Origin: a virus
Direction: 5' to 3' (one strand)
Virus record (IMG/VR): IMGVR_UViG_3300025849_000173
Span: 1-27,338 of that record
DNA length: 27,338 nucleotides
Below, piece after piece: positions 13,066 to 25,700 of the stretch. Numbering within the stretch: position 1 is the stretch's first letter; every line of letters starts with the position of its first letter. Both the position numbers and the translations under genes were made by a program. The notes below the pieces were generated by a model. That model ran no database searches. It worked only from the letters and a program-made list of their open reading frames with translations, and was not told the DNA's origin.

Positions 13066-13286
13066 TGTTTAGCAAACTTCTCCAGGCCAGCAATCCCAAA
13101 CGAACCCAAGGTTATATATACAAAACTGTTGTATGTAAACTCATTAATAGGTAAATCCTTACCTATAGCACCAGTAACAACGTCAGCGATCATTACCAAA
13201 ATCATAACAGCAAAACTCAAGAATCCAATAATAGTCTTCTCGTTCCAGGTGTTATCTATTTTAAATATCTCAAAAAACTTTTTCAT
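13062..13286 (-). CDS. Holin-like small membrane protein (74 aa)
   Basis: The 74-residue product has a basic, amphipathic start (MKKFFEIFKIDNTWNEK), a strong helix GFLSFAVMILVMIADVVTGA (about 21-40) and a second weaker helix near the C-terminus (VYITLGSFGIAGLEKF). Two helices, small size and position after the DUF5675 gene suit a holin or an antiholin; this is positional inference. The start lies four bases after an exact TATCTTTG box. If that box is used, the mRNA would be nearly leaderless for this gene. Confidence 0.6.
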   Translation of the reverse strand: MKKFFEIFKIDNTWNEKTIIGFLSFAVMILVMIADVVTGAIGKDLPINEFTYNSFVYITLGSFGIAGLEKFAKQ

Positions 13287-13290
13287 AGGT

Positions 13291-13320
13291 CAAAGATAAG
13301 GGTTATATCAAAGGTCAAAA
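13291..13320 (-). promoter_or_regulatory. Candidate Bacteroidota promoter before the holin-like gene
   Basis: Minus strand TTTTG (13320-13316), 17 bases, then TATCTTTG (13298-13291) matches TTTG-N17-23-TAnnTTTG exactly. It ends only four bases before the ATG, implying a leaderless transcript or use by genes further on. Confidence 0.45.
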
Positions 13321-13760
13321 TCAGTGTAAGTAATCTCCACATCCTCGCCAGATTCCAGTGCAGCAGCAATGCCGGGATACACCCTCTTGTAAGCATCAAC
13401 AGAACTTCCAATAAAACCTTTGTAGTCCGAGCTGTTCCCTACCAACAAACATCCACTGGTGTGTTCATCAGTGTTACCGGTGTGGATCAGGATGTACTCA
13501 AAGCCTGGAACGTCACGTACCCATAGCATTCCCTTGTGCATACTACCGTACTTCTTTTCGTATCGACCGTGAAAGCCGCCTACAGTACGTAGTGTGATCT
13601 TGTAAGTACCAGCTGGGATTCTGGTTTCGTGCATTACCTTTTCTTCTCTGTACTCATCTTCCAATGTGTAACAGAGGAACTTGCGCCCCTCCGTTACATC
13701 AAGCAACATACCTAAAGTATAATCATCGGAAGTGTGGTATCTAATTACCTCTAATTTCAT
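13308..13760 (-). CDS. DUF5675 protein, probable cell-wall (endolysin-like) enzyme
   Basis: The 150-residue product fits DUF5675: FLCYTLEDEYRE near the start, ETRIPAGTYKITLRTVGGFH, then GFEYILIHTGNTDEHTSGCLLVG (about 87-109). The H-x-G-N ... S-x-GC pattern is reminiscent of the YkuD L,D-transpeptidase active site, with the Cys of SGCLLVG as a possible nucleophile. DUF5675 is common in Bacteroidota and their phages, often near lysis genes. An enzyme activity is not proven. It overlaps the giant gene as ATGA and leads the lysis-type run. Confidence 0.72.
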   Translation of the reverse strand: MKLEVIRYHTSDDYTLGMLLDVTEGRKFLCYTLEDEYREEKVMHETRIPAGTYKITLRTVGGFHGRYEKKYGSMHKGMLWVRDVPGFEYILIHTGNTDEHTSGCLLVGNSSDYKGFIGSSVDAYKRVYPGIAAALESGEDVEITYTDFDL

Positions 13761-16700
13761 TCTTCACTTTCTTTTAGTTGTTCTTTTAATCCTTTAGCTC
13801 CTTCAACTGTAAGCTTCAAGAACTCTTTATACCATTCGTTTTTCAACTTAACAGATCCAAATATAGGATCACGTGAAACAACGTACTGCATCTTGCGTGT
13901 GTCTGCGATTACGCCCTGGATCAGCTCTACCTTACGATCGTCTTGCGCTTCAGCGTAACTGTCAGTAGCCATTAGACTCTCAACGTTCTTGGTTAGATCC
14001 TGGTAATACATCTTTTGGATTCTGGTTAAATCCTTTTCTTCAAAGCGCATCTTAACCTTCTCGCCCGGTCCGAGCATCGATACAATCTCATTGTATGTTT
14101 CAGAACCCAAGTCTGTTTTTGTAGGACTGTAGTAATAGCTTGTGATCTTGCTTGGCGCAGAAGGTAGCCATGATCCATCTCCGGTGGCTGTCATCAATCT
14201 GTGGTACTCACGGATTACTGGATGAGGATCTACCTCTTGACCTTTCAGAACACTAAACATATGGTAGTAGTATGGGTTCTTTCCTTCAGGTGTTTGTAGG
14301 ATGTCTCGCCCTACCATGTCTACTCTGGATGGGTAACCTTCCACGTTAAAGGTCTTGTCTAAAAGGATGTACTGCATTCTTCTGGCAATATCCTTGTTAC
14401 GGAATATAGGCATATGACTACGGTTAGCACGGTTAAAAGCACTGATTGTGTTTGGCAGTGCTACACTGGTTACTGATCTAAACCAGTTATCAATGTTTCT
14501 TTGCATTTCGTAGCCTTCTTCATCACCAGCGATCAAGCTTAACAAGCTGTTCGCACCTTGCAAGAAGCTCATAGAGTTGATGAACTTAAATGTACCGGTC
14601 ATCATAGCTGGGTTAAAGTAGTTGATCATAAACTGCGTATCAAACAAGCTGTCCTCACCTGGAGCGTACCAAATGTTCTTCTTGCTCTTCGCTGTATGAT
14701 CTAAACCTTTAGTTGCTGTAGCTCTTGCGCCCATCACAACACCAATAATACCAGACTTATCAATCTTCATCCAGTTATCTCCTTCCTGGAATTGTAGATC
14801 TTCTTCATTGAAAGACAATAGGTATCTACGGATAGCTGTTTGGTTTACACGCATTGGACCACCAGTGTATGCGTACTGCAATGACTTTTCTTCTTTGTCC
14901 TCATCAGTGAATGCACCAATGATAGCACCAGCAGCAATTAACAGATCGGCAGCCTTAATCATCATTGTACCTACGATAGCCATAGAAAGATCTTCGTTAC
15001 CTTTCTTGTGGTTGCCCTGGCTGTAATTATACATTGCTGACATAGCCCCAACACCAGGCATAGCAATCTTCATTGTAGAAACAAATATGTTTGCTGGTGT
15101 CTTAACGTATGGCATAAACGAGTCAAACAAGAAGCCCATCATTCTTCCAGGAATAGTTCCCTTTCCTTCTACAATTTTTCTAAACTGTAGGATTGCATTA
15201 GAAGCTGTGTTCTTCTCTTGGAATGTAGCACGTTGACCTTCACGAGACATCTTTGTTACGACATCTTGAGGTGGGTATTTCAAGAAGTTTTGGAACTCAT
15301 CAGTATCAATTGCAGCTCTACCAAATCTCTTGATCGCCTCATTGTATACTACGAATGCACCAGAGAACCTACTGAACGGTAAATCACCCACTGCTAATGC
15401 ACGGAATACGATGTCCGGTGCAATACCAAACATACCCTCGATCATAAGCTTCACTCTGTCTCCAGGCTTAACCTTACCTTCTTTGGTTCGTGGTAACACA
15501 TCAGTGTTAATCAGATCCATCTTAAATACCTTCTTCAAGTAATCACCCAGTCTGGTATCTGATACTGCGGCAAACATTGCAAACATTGGATTGATACCGG
15601 TGTGTACAATCTTTTGCGTTTCGCCTTGCTTAACAAACATACCTTTAATAGATTCTGCGAATCCTAATGCACCTTGCTTCATAGCGTATGGCAATGCAAG
15701 TAGTGTTACACCAGCCTCACGACCGTAGTATTCTTTAACACCAACATCTTTGCCCAGGTATTTAGATACCAGTCTACTTGCTTTGAAAGACAAGAAGTGT
15801 ATAGCTCCTTCTATAGGGCGTTGGATTATAAATCTACCTTGCTCAAATATGTTTGCTACAACGTTAGTGACTAATGATACCGGAGTCATAAGGTTACCCT
15901 TGATGAATGTACCAAATAGGTTGCTGTATCTTTTAGGAATCAGAGTAGCTGTAATCTTGTTTAGTGTTCTGGTTACGTTATCCAGAGCTTTAGACAGCTT
16001 GGTAAACTCTTTTGTGAACTCCGCAGAATCCATAGTCCCAAAGTTAGCCTGGTGATCTATGAGCGCACGCTGTGCATCCATAAACTCCTGGGCAATCTTC
16101 ATGAGGTTCTGGCGTTGAGCATCTGTCATTCTACGTCCAGCTTTACCCATAGCAGACTCAATCATTTGCACGATACCAATTGGTGTGCTTGTTTTGAGTT
16201 CAGCAAAGTGGCGCAGCATACGACCAACTGTTGTACCAACTTTAGCAAGAGCTTCAATAGCATCGGCAGTGTCCTCACCGTTGGCTTGCATTCTGTTTAT
16301 GCGCTCAATAGCAGCAAGTACATAGATGTTGTCGTTACCGTTCTCTGGGTTCAAGCTCAAGTTAACCAGGGCATTGTCCGTCATGATCATGATTAGATCT
16401 TCATCAGACATCTCTTCCAGGTTACCTTTAATTGCTTCCAGGTTCTGTTGGTTGATGTAGTTCTTTGGGTTGTCAAAGATCTTCTTGCGAACATCAGCTT
16501 CACTATCACCTAACGAGTTGGCAAAGCGTTGCGCTGTTCTACGCATATTTAGTGTTTGATCGTCCAGAATGTTGTGGCTTTCATGACCGCTTTCATCAAT
16601 ACTAAACTGCAATCCGCTTTCCATCACCTGGTTATGCGTAGCTTCAATTTTAGCTGGGTCTGTAGTTACCCTGGTTGGCACTACGAATCCTTCTACACCT

Positions 16701-19700
16701 ATACCAGGCACAGTGTGTAGATCCCAGGCTGTTTCTGCATACTCTATTTTACCACGAGCATAAGCACGATCACCAATAAGGGTTACCTCTTCAGCAAACT
16801 TGATTGGTCTACCGGTAACATCCATAAACATATGTGATGCCATTGGATTGTACTTGATCATTACACCGTCAAAGTTTGTGTTCTCTCTTGGTGTATCTAC
16901 ATACTCACCATCTACAGAAGCAAGTGGGAACTTGTTCTTTGCAGTTGGGTACAGTTCTTTTATTTGCTTTGGATCTAACTTCTTGACAAAACGGTTATGC
17001 AGCATTGCACCAACCTCTGACGATCCCTTCACATTTACGTTGAAGTAAGCGTTACGCAGTGTCATCACATCTACGTTTCTAACCACCTTCTCACGAGCAA
17101 AAGTAGTCACACCGTTGTGTTCCTGGTACTTCTTGCCTTTTTGGTTAGATGGCTTGTGAACAGATAGAATAGACATTCTGTATCCATACTTCTTTTGTCC
17201 AGCATCAAGAAGGTTAAGGTTTAAACGGCCACCAACTAAATCGCCTGGATTCAATGGAGCATTCTCATCTAATATCTTCTTACCAGCTTTATGCCCCTGG
17301 ATCACATCGTTTATCTCATCAATGTTTGGTAAATCAATGTCACGTTCACGATACAATGGACTTTGCTCTGCTTGCATCTCTGTAACAGCCAGTGATTCCT
17401 GGATAGACATTGCACCCTCCATTGATTCTTCTGCTACCTCTTCTAATGTGAATTGAGCAAAACTACCATAGCCTGGCATTTCCCCAGTGTCAGAACCAGA
17501 TTTGTACAAACCACCAGGTTCAATATGAACTACATCTAAAAGGTTAACGCTTTGTGCATCAAGACCTTCATAAGAAGCTATAGCTACAGCTTTTAATGCT
17601 GGCTTATCGTTACCGAATAAAATGATGTTGTTTCCGTACTTACCAACTGTGCGCTCAATCATCAATCCAATATCTTCAGCGGAAGCAGCAGCATCAAGAA
17701 CGGCTATACGAGTGATTTCGTTTGCCTGGTTCATTACAATATAACCAAGCTTTGTCGTGTCACTAACCTTAAAATGAGATAAGAATTTTGGTACATAATT
17801 TGAACCTCTTATCTGAAGTTTATCCGCTGTTCTTGGTCTAAAGAGTTCTTGACGGTTAAAGTTCTGTACTTTAACATTCTTGAAGCCAGTTTGCTTTTCA
17901 TACTTCTGTAGTGTGGTAAAATCAGATTGGAATGTATAAAAAGACCCTATTTGACCTTTGTCAAATTCCACATATTTACCAGAGTCAAGGTTGATGATAA
18001 CACTGTTACCAACTTTTACATTAGGCTCTTTGTTGAATATCTCTAAAAGCTTTTTGTGCATTTGAAGATCAGCTGGTGAAGCTTTTAAGCTGCCCGAAGG
18101 ATGATTATGTACAAGTGTTACTTCCGCATCAACATCAACACCGTATGTCTCTTGGAAATTGGTAACAATCTGTCTTACTTTCAAAGGATCTACCGAAGCA
18201 CTATTAACAGTACCGGTAGTCATATAAGTGACATCGTAGTTTTTTGGATTGTTTCTATCACGAACCACCAAGAATGTACTCTCTGAAGACTCACTCTCCA
18301 TATGGCGAAGCAAGAATGCAATATCCCCTGGATGTTTAATCACCTTTGGACCTTCCAATTCCATTACTGGGTTTTCATTCATTCTACGCTCCAGGTAAGT
18401 TTTAGCTTGTACAACGTGTGGTTGCATCGAGCTGTACTCAACATCACCTAATCTACTCCCTAATGAGTAATTGTTGAACTCCTCATCCAGGTGGAAGAAA
18501 GTGCTTGTTACTTCTTGCCCGGCACGGACTTGGTTGATTGCTTTTCTGACCCCTTCGAGGTCAGCTTCTTGATTTGCTGTGCCAAAGCTTTCATTTCCTT
18601 TTGCGATAGATTGTCTAACAGACTCATGTCTGAAGTCGAGTTGTTCAATTGCATTGTCTATGTCTTTTTGTTTAATTCCTTTTTCTCTTGCCACCTCGCT
18701 TGCACCGCTAAAGTAGTCTGGTTTTTCCTCTTCGCTTGTAAAGTCTTTCGCAGAGCTTATTGAGTTTTTAGCCTGGAACGTTTGATACAAGGCTTTCTCT
18801 GGATACCAGTTTACAGCCTGGAGATCAGCAATTGTAATACTGATACCATACTTGCTAAACAATCTGTTTTGAAGATCTTTGAAAACAGTTTCCATGAACA
18901 CACGCTCCGTACCAGTTGAAGGTGCTTCTTTCTCACCCTTTAGATTCTTAACGTGGTTTCTCGCTGCTTTTCTTAATTCATTAAGCTGTGGTGTTGACTG
19001 TAATACAGCAAGGCGATCTTTATTAGCTGTAGCTGAAGCAACCTTGCGAGATAACTGATCTATGTCTAAATCAGATGCATTCTTTTTAAGGTCAAATGCC
19101 GGGTTAAACAGCTCGTCTATAAAGTATGGCTTCTTGCGTGACTTCATTGCGCCAAGCTTCTTGCGATCACTTTTGCGTAGCTTTGTAAGAGCTTTTATAA
19201 ATCGCTCTTCACCTGATTTTGTAAGAGCTTCACTTCTTGCAATAAGAAGATCACCACGCAAACGACCAAACTGTCTTGTCAACCAACGGTCAATAGTCAG
19301 TGTCTGGAACTCACCCATCAGGTTCATAAAGAAACCATTACCAATCTTTGGGCCAAAAATAGCAGCACCAAACAACATATGATCAACTGGATATTGAGGG
19401 CTTAAGTTTTGTTTCTGTTTCTTCTCCTTACCAGTCTCTTCATCAATAACAGTAATAGTAGCGGACATATCTCCGTTACGAACCGGAGTAACCAGGAACT
19501 CAACAAAGTTCTCAATGCTCATTATATCTAAAGCCTCATTGATAAATGCAAAAGCATTGGACATAGATCCTCCTTGCGCCCCTTCAACCAGCTCTGGATT
19601 GAACTTGCCGTTCTCACGGAAGTATTCGTATTGTTTTATAGCCAGTGCAAAGTTTTGTTTGACCTTCAATCCGTTTGAAGAAATAGCAACAGCCATCTTC

Positions 19701-22700
19701 ATGATCGCAGCAAGATCTTTATCCGCTTTGATCTCTGGGTATATCAACTCAACTACGGTCATCGCTTTTGTAACCGTCTCATCGTACCAGCCAATCGCAT
19801 CTGGATAGGCTTTCATTGCAACTAACGTTTCAAGCTCAAATGCATCTGTCAAATAATTCATCAGTGCCTGATCCATTGCATAGTGCATCAATCCATCTGG
19901 ACCTTTTTGCAAAGTAAGACCGTACTTATTAATAATTTCATCACGCCTTGGGTCTTCGTGAAGCATTTTTGTCAAAGCTTCTTTAAACTCAACGTTTGTT
20001 GGGATCGCTGCTTGATCTGCAAACGATAGCGCATTGATGATAGTGATAGGGTTCTCCTTGGTCACATCTGGCACATCAGCAGCAAAGTCTGTGTCCAGGG
20101 TAAACGAAGTAGCGTTACCATCTTCAAAGAATTTTTTAGTCTTGTCTGTAACAGAGAAACCAAGAGCCTGGAAAGCACCGCTGGTAGGATCAGCGAAACG
20201 GTTGAAGATCTCAATTGGCTTAACTTTATTTTTGTTGTCAAACCTCTTAATTTGTTTTTGAGTAATTCCAGGCAACACATCATCATAGAATTTTGCTGGA
20301 CCCTCACCGCTTCTGCCCCATCTTCTTTTTTGGAAGTATCCTGGAACCCATGCGACATAATCAAATCCACCTTTAGCACCCAGTTGCGCTGCAACACGCA
20401 TACTCATGCCAGCCCAGTCATCCGTTCTGTTTCCGTATGGAGTGTAAGGCATTAGCGGAACACCGCTTTGATCATCTGCTATTTTGTTAATTAAAGTATC
20501 TACTTCTTTAGCTGATAAGTTAGATACCTCTTTGTGGAAAGTAGAATCAAACGTTAACTCTATATCTTCTAAAACAGTTTCTGAACTACGGTAAGTCATG
20601 TCAGGGTTAAAATCAGTGTCATAGTCACGGATGTTAATACCTAAAGAAGGAAGAGCTTCTGACAAAACAGAAACCATTTGTTCTCTTGTTCTGTGTAGAT
20701 CTTTTAAATTTTGCTTACCATTTACAATGCGCTCTCTGGTTATGATCCTTTGGTCATATGTTTCAGGAGTAATCTTTTTAATAACTTCTTGGTACTCTTT
20801 AAATGCTGTAGTTATTTTGTCTGTTTTTTCCAGGTCAAGATTATCTTGTAAAACACTATGCACTCTACGATTAAGAGCCGAATCTAAATCTTCATTAAAA
20901 CGTGATCCAACATAATATTCTACATCTACTACGTTTATAAAATCTCTACCATTAAATAAATTTCTGTCGTTTTTTCCTACAGCTTCATTTATTGCTGAAA
21001 TCTCCGTTGGAGAATTTCCATAACGCTTATCTATAATTTCGGCTGTAAGACTTAATACATCTTCGGAATTTCGAGAAATACCAACAGTTTCTGCCACATC
21101 CATATATGTAACAAGTCCCGATGAAAAAGCTGTAGTATTATCACGATAGCTTAATAACTTTTTGGTAAGGAAGGCAAGGTTATTATTAAAAAATATTCTT
21201 TCTGATTCTTGTTTAATTCTTGGTCGTAAAGAAGTAATCGTATTATCTATTTCGTCAAAATATTTTTCATGTTTTGATCGTGTTTCTAAATACGCTTTAT
21301 TTACACCAGACTTTTTGTAAAAATCGTACAAAATCTGATTAGTATATTCGTTTGATTTTCTTACCTCCTCGGAAGCGAGCTTCAAACCTACCACAAAAAC
21401 CTCTAATGGATTATTAACAATATAATCATTTAGATCGTCTGCATACTTCGCCCAAGAGTCCTTACTGTCTTTTTCGTTCAACTCAATATTAGTTGCCCTT
21501 TCAGAGAAATTATTTAGTAATTGAGTTACAGTGAAATTTCTTGGCTCTACAACGTGTTTCACAGCCTCGTCAAGAGGTCTTTGAAACATCTGGTACTCAT
21601 GATTTAGATCAACCAGCTTTTTATTGTCCGATTGTAGTGGATTCGCAGACATCCCTTCTTTTCTTGCACTCTGACCCCAATCAGACTGAACCTCATCTAA
21701 CAACAAAACACGACCGCCATCCGCTGCTGTTGCTTCTGCTGACCTTATGAATGAAATAACGTTTGCATTAGAAAAATGCGTGTTGTTTCTAAATGTTTCT
21801 GTTTGCTTTAAGAAACCTTCTGGGTGTTGAATAAGAATCTCGCTGTAGTTTGTACCAGCTACACCAGCGGCTGTACGTGATTTTTCTGAAGCAATGCTAT
21901 ACATTTTATGACGGCCCAGTCCACTTGTTTCTGGTGAAATTCTTGCAAGTGACATAGCCTCGGCTCTCGTAAGTCCAGTACCGACATTAATTAACAGTGA
22001 ATTGCTTTTTACTACAACATCTTGTGGGTCTGGCTCATCATTGTCTTCTATACGCTGTGACTGATATTCATATACAGCATCAAATCTGTCTCTTGGATTA
22101 ATAGAATTTAACTCATTGTACTCTATTATTGGAATAATTTCATCCTCAAGGGAATCATAATTATCATCGTCATAAGCTTCTTCTATAGCATTTAAAACAA
22201 AATCATCAATATTGTCATCAAAAATATCTTTCAAGTCAATAGACATATAGGCGTAAAGCTCATCGCCATCAGGCATATCAACTGTTCCTAAAACCTCTAT
22301 CATATAATTTCCATCGTCAAAAGATTCGCCACGCGTAATACCCATTACCTCCTCTATTTTCATTGGATAAGAATGAGTGCCGTCAAACTCTAATTCATCT
22401 GGAGCAAGGCGTAATGTAGGAGTTGTTAAAGCCGGGTCTGTTGCTACCGGTCCTAATGTATTAGGAATAACAACTACACCGTTTTTAGGATCGTAGTAAG
22501 CCTCTGCCCACCGCAACATACCTAAAGGCGCATCAACAGAAACCTCAATTGCATTGTCTTTAACGTAATTCTGGATAGCGGCAAAAGGGATACTCTTTGC
22601 CCCTGGATTGTCTAAAATATATTGCTCTAAAAAACCACGGAGATTGATAGTTTCTGCCTCAACAGACCCACCTTTAACTTGAGAAAAATACTTCATCCAC

Positions 22701-25700
22701 TGATCTATTGAAGCAGATTTCATTTTTAACGTTTCCGGGTTTAATGACTTCATCAAAGCTGAATCCAAAAACAGCTTTTCAGTGATCATATCTGATTGCG
22801 GCTGTAATGGCAATAACTTTCCAAGATTACTTACTTGATCGTTAAACGTTTGTTGAGCAACCTGATCAAAGAAATAATAGTCTGTGATCTCAATAGTAGG
22901 ATCGAGCTTTTTATGAGTTTTATACATCTCAAAATGAGCAATACTACGATCATTTACATAGGCCGGATCAAGACCCATGGTTATTGACATCAGTGAAGAT
23001 CCATCATCTTGAGTAACGCCAGTAAGTCTAAAAAGTTCATCATAGTTATCAATCCCTCCAAGGTTAAACCCAGAACGATTAACAACATCTACTAATGATT
23101 TTAGTATTGGATAATTACTTATTCTTAAATCTTCTGGTAATTCGTGATCTTGTTTGGTTCGGTGACGGTAAAGAACATCACTAAACAATTGTCTTGGATA
23201 AGATCGAAAAGGAACTAACGAGCTTTTATCATATCTTTTGAAAGCAGCTTCTGTGAATGCAGCAATTTCTTTACGGTAAGCTTCAACCGTTTGACGTATA
23301 TTAGGTTCTTTGGCATTTTCCTCAACAGCCAATACTTCTTTAGCAATTATAAGTTTATCAAGCTGTTCTTGTAAAATACCATATGCAGTAGAGGCATTGT
23401 CAAGAGCGTTTCTACCTAAATCATATACGAAATTTACATCCGCATAAAGAGGTGAAGCATCACCGTCATTTAATTTTGCCACTTTATTAAGCTTTGCTAA
23501 TAAAGTATTCATTTTGTCTACCTTAAAGACCGGCATAGTAGATTCAATAATCCTTAATTGGTAGGCGAGCTGACGGCTGTGGTATTTTGCAGCATCGACT
23601 ATTTTTACCGAAATACTATTTCTTAAATCTTCTTTTTCTGCACTTGTAATTGGTGGCTCTCGGTCATATCTAACTGCTGAATAATACTCATTTTGTAGAT
23701 CCTCAATAGTCTGGTCAAGAAGATCTTCTCTGGTTTTATTTTCAGTCTTTAGATCGTTTGCTTTTTGTACAGACAGTGAGCTGCTTAAGAATCCCATAGA
23801 TTGGCTTAAAGCATTGGCAGCTATATCGTTCAGTCCTAATGTTTCTTGATCGTTAAAACTGGTCAAGTTTTTATCTATTGCATCGCCAACATCCTTAATA
23901 CCGGCTAAAGATAGTATTTGGTCTACACGATCTTGATCTGTGGTGTTAGGATCATATTCATCGGCAATAAGTGTAAACACAATATCATCAATGCTGTTTT
24001 CAGTATCGATGTCCGCAGCCAAAGGAACTGGTGCTTCGGTAGTGGTAGGTGCAGTTTTTGCACGTTTAGCTTTAGCCTTTGCAACGTCAGCTTGTTGTAT
24101 GTCACGACCAAACTGTACCGTAGAACCTAAACGCATTGCATCAGATAAGTTCTTTGCAACAGTAAACAGATCGGCATCGTCCTGGATCTTAATATCAGTG
24201 TATCCAGAACTTATTAAAAAATCATTGATCAGGTTCTTGATGCGATCCAACAGCTTTGGTGTATCACGTCTTAATGATTCCAGGTTGTTACCACGAGTCA
24301 TCAACGCCAGGAATTCAGTAAGTGTTTCGTTCCTACGAGTGTTCTCGTCAAAGCCTTTCTCGTCAGTGTACTTCTCTGAAAACTTCAAAGCCTCACGAGC
24401 AAACACATTGCCAGCCGCAGCTTCTTTTTCAATCTCTGCAAACAAACGCTCTTGCGCTAACGGATCTGTCGTTAGCATCTCACTGATTGCAGTGTGCAAT
24501 ACTTCGTGAGCATATGTCTTACCAGCTGAACGATCTGTTCCAGCGTGCTGGTTGTATAGTCTAAAAGCTTGTGGCGAAAGAACGTGAATAGTCTTCTTGC
24601 CTCCCTTTTCTGTCTTTACATAAGCAACACCTCTGGTCTTACCTTTTGACTCACGGAACAGTTTACGAGCCTGGCTATCAGAGTTCATCAACGAACGTAG
24701 CGAGTTGTGTACCACAACCTTTGCTTTGCCCTTACCTTTTACGATACCAAAGATTCTTGACATTGCACTGGCTTCACTCTTGGTGATTCCATTCTCTGCC
24801 TTTACTTGACCGTCCTCGTATTCTACTGAATCGTTAAGTTCTTCAGTGTACTCTTCGTTGATTTTAATATTCTTTGGACTATGCTCTTGAGCAGTAATAG
24901 CTCTACCAGCATACTCTTCTTCCATCACATTTTTATCCTTGATTAAGTCACGGATAACGTTGAGCTGGTTCTTCTTTGCATCTGCATCTGATAGTGAATA
25001 GTAAGAGTTCAATGCAGTACTCATATCCTTATGGATCTGGCGCATTGTTTCTTGTGCTTCTTTAGGCATCGCAGCGTAAATAGGCATAGATGCAGCAGCA
25101 ATATTTCTTTGTTTCTGACCAAGCTCAACAATACGATCTGTTATCTTTTGGCGATCGTACTCGCTCATGTTGTCCTTAAGCTTTGCATTCAAGCTTTGGA
25201 TTTCATCGCTTACATTCTTAAACTCCTTCATGTTGGCAATGGATGCCATACCGTTCATTCCAGAAGCCAACATCTGTGGTACAGCTACAGTACCGCCACC
25301 CATAATACCACCAATGATAAAGCTCTCTAATACATCACGAGGATCTGTAACTTCACCAGAAATCATATAAGCTAATACACCGTTAGTCAGCTCAACACCA
25401 ACTTCCTCTAAACCTTCTGATAAGAACTGCTCACCAGTCTGTACAAATGGGCGCATTTTAGATTGCTTGCGTAATTCTTTTAATGCTTTAGTGCGTGCTG
25501 TTTTCTTTGCTCCAGCACCAGCAGCATCAATAGCTTCGTCTATACCCAGGGCTTTACGAGCTAAACGAATATCCGTCATAGTGATTTTCTCAAACAAATA
25601 TTCAGAAGCAGCGGACACAACAGTAGTAGTTACCTTGTCAGCAACGGTCATGTCCAATCTGTTACGCACATCCATGTAGGATGCCGTACCAGCAGAAACA

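Noticed and set aside
12911-13099. 62-residue minus-strand frame (starts MGLLAWRSLL)
   Set aside because: It overlaps the better frame 12904-13065, which has ATGA coupling, a clean membrane helix and a familiar small-phage-protein pattern; the longer frame starts inside the holin-like gene.
23940-24509. 189-residue plus-strand frame inside the giant gene
   Set aside because: Lies antisense to the zincin region of the giant protein; Ser-rich composition is what an antisense read of these codons gives, with no promoter or leader.
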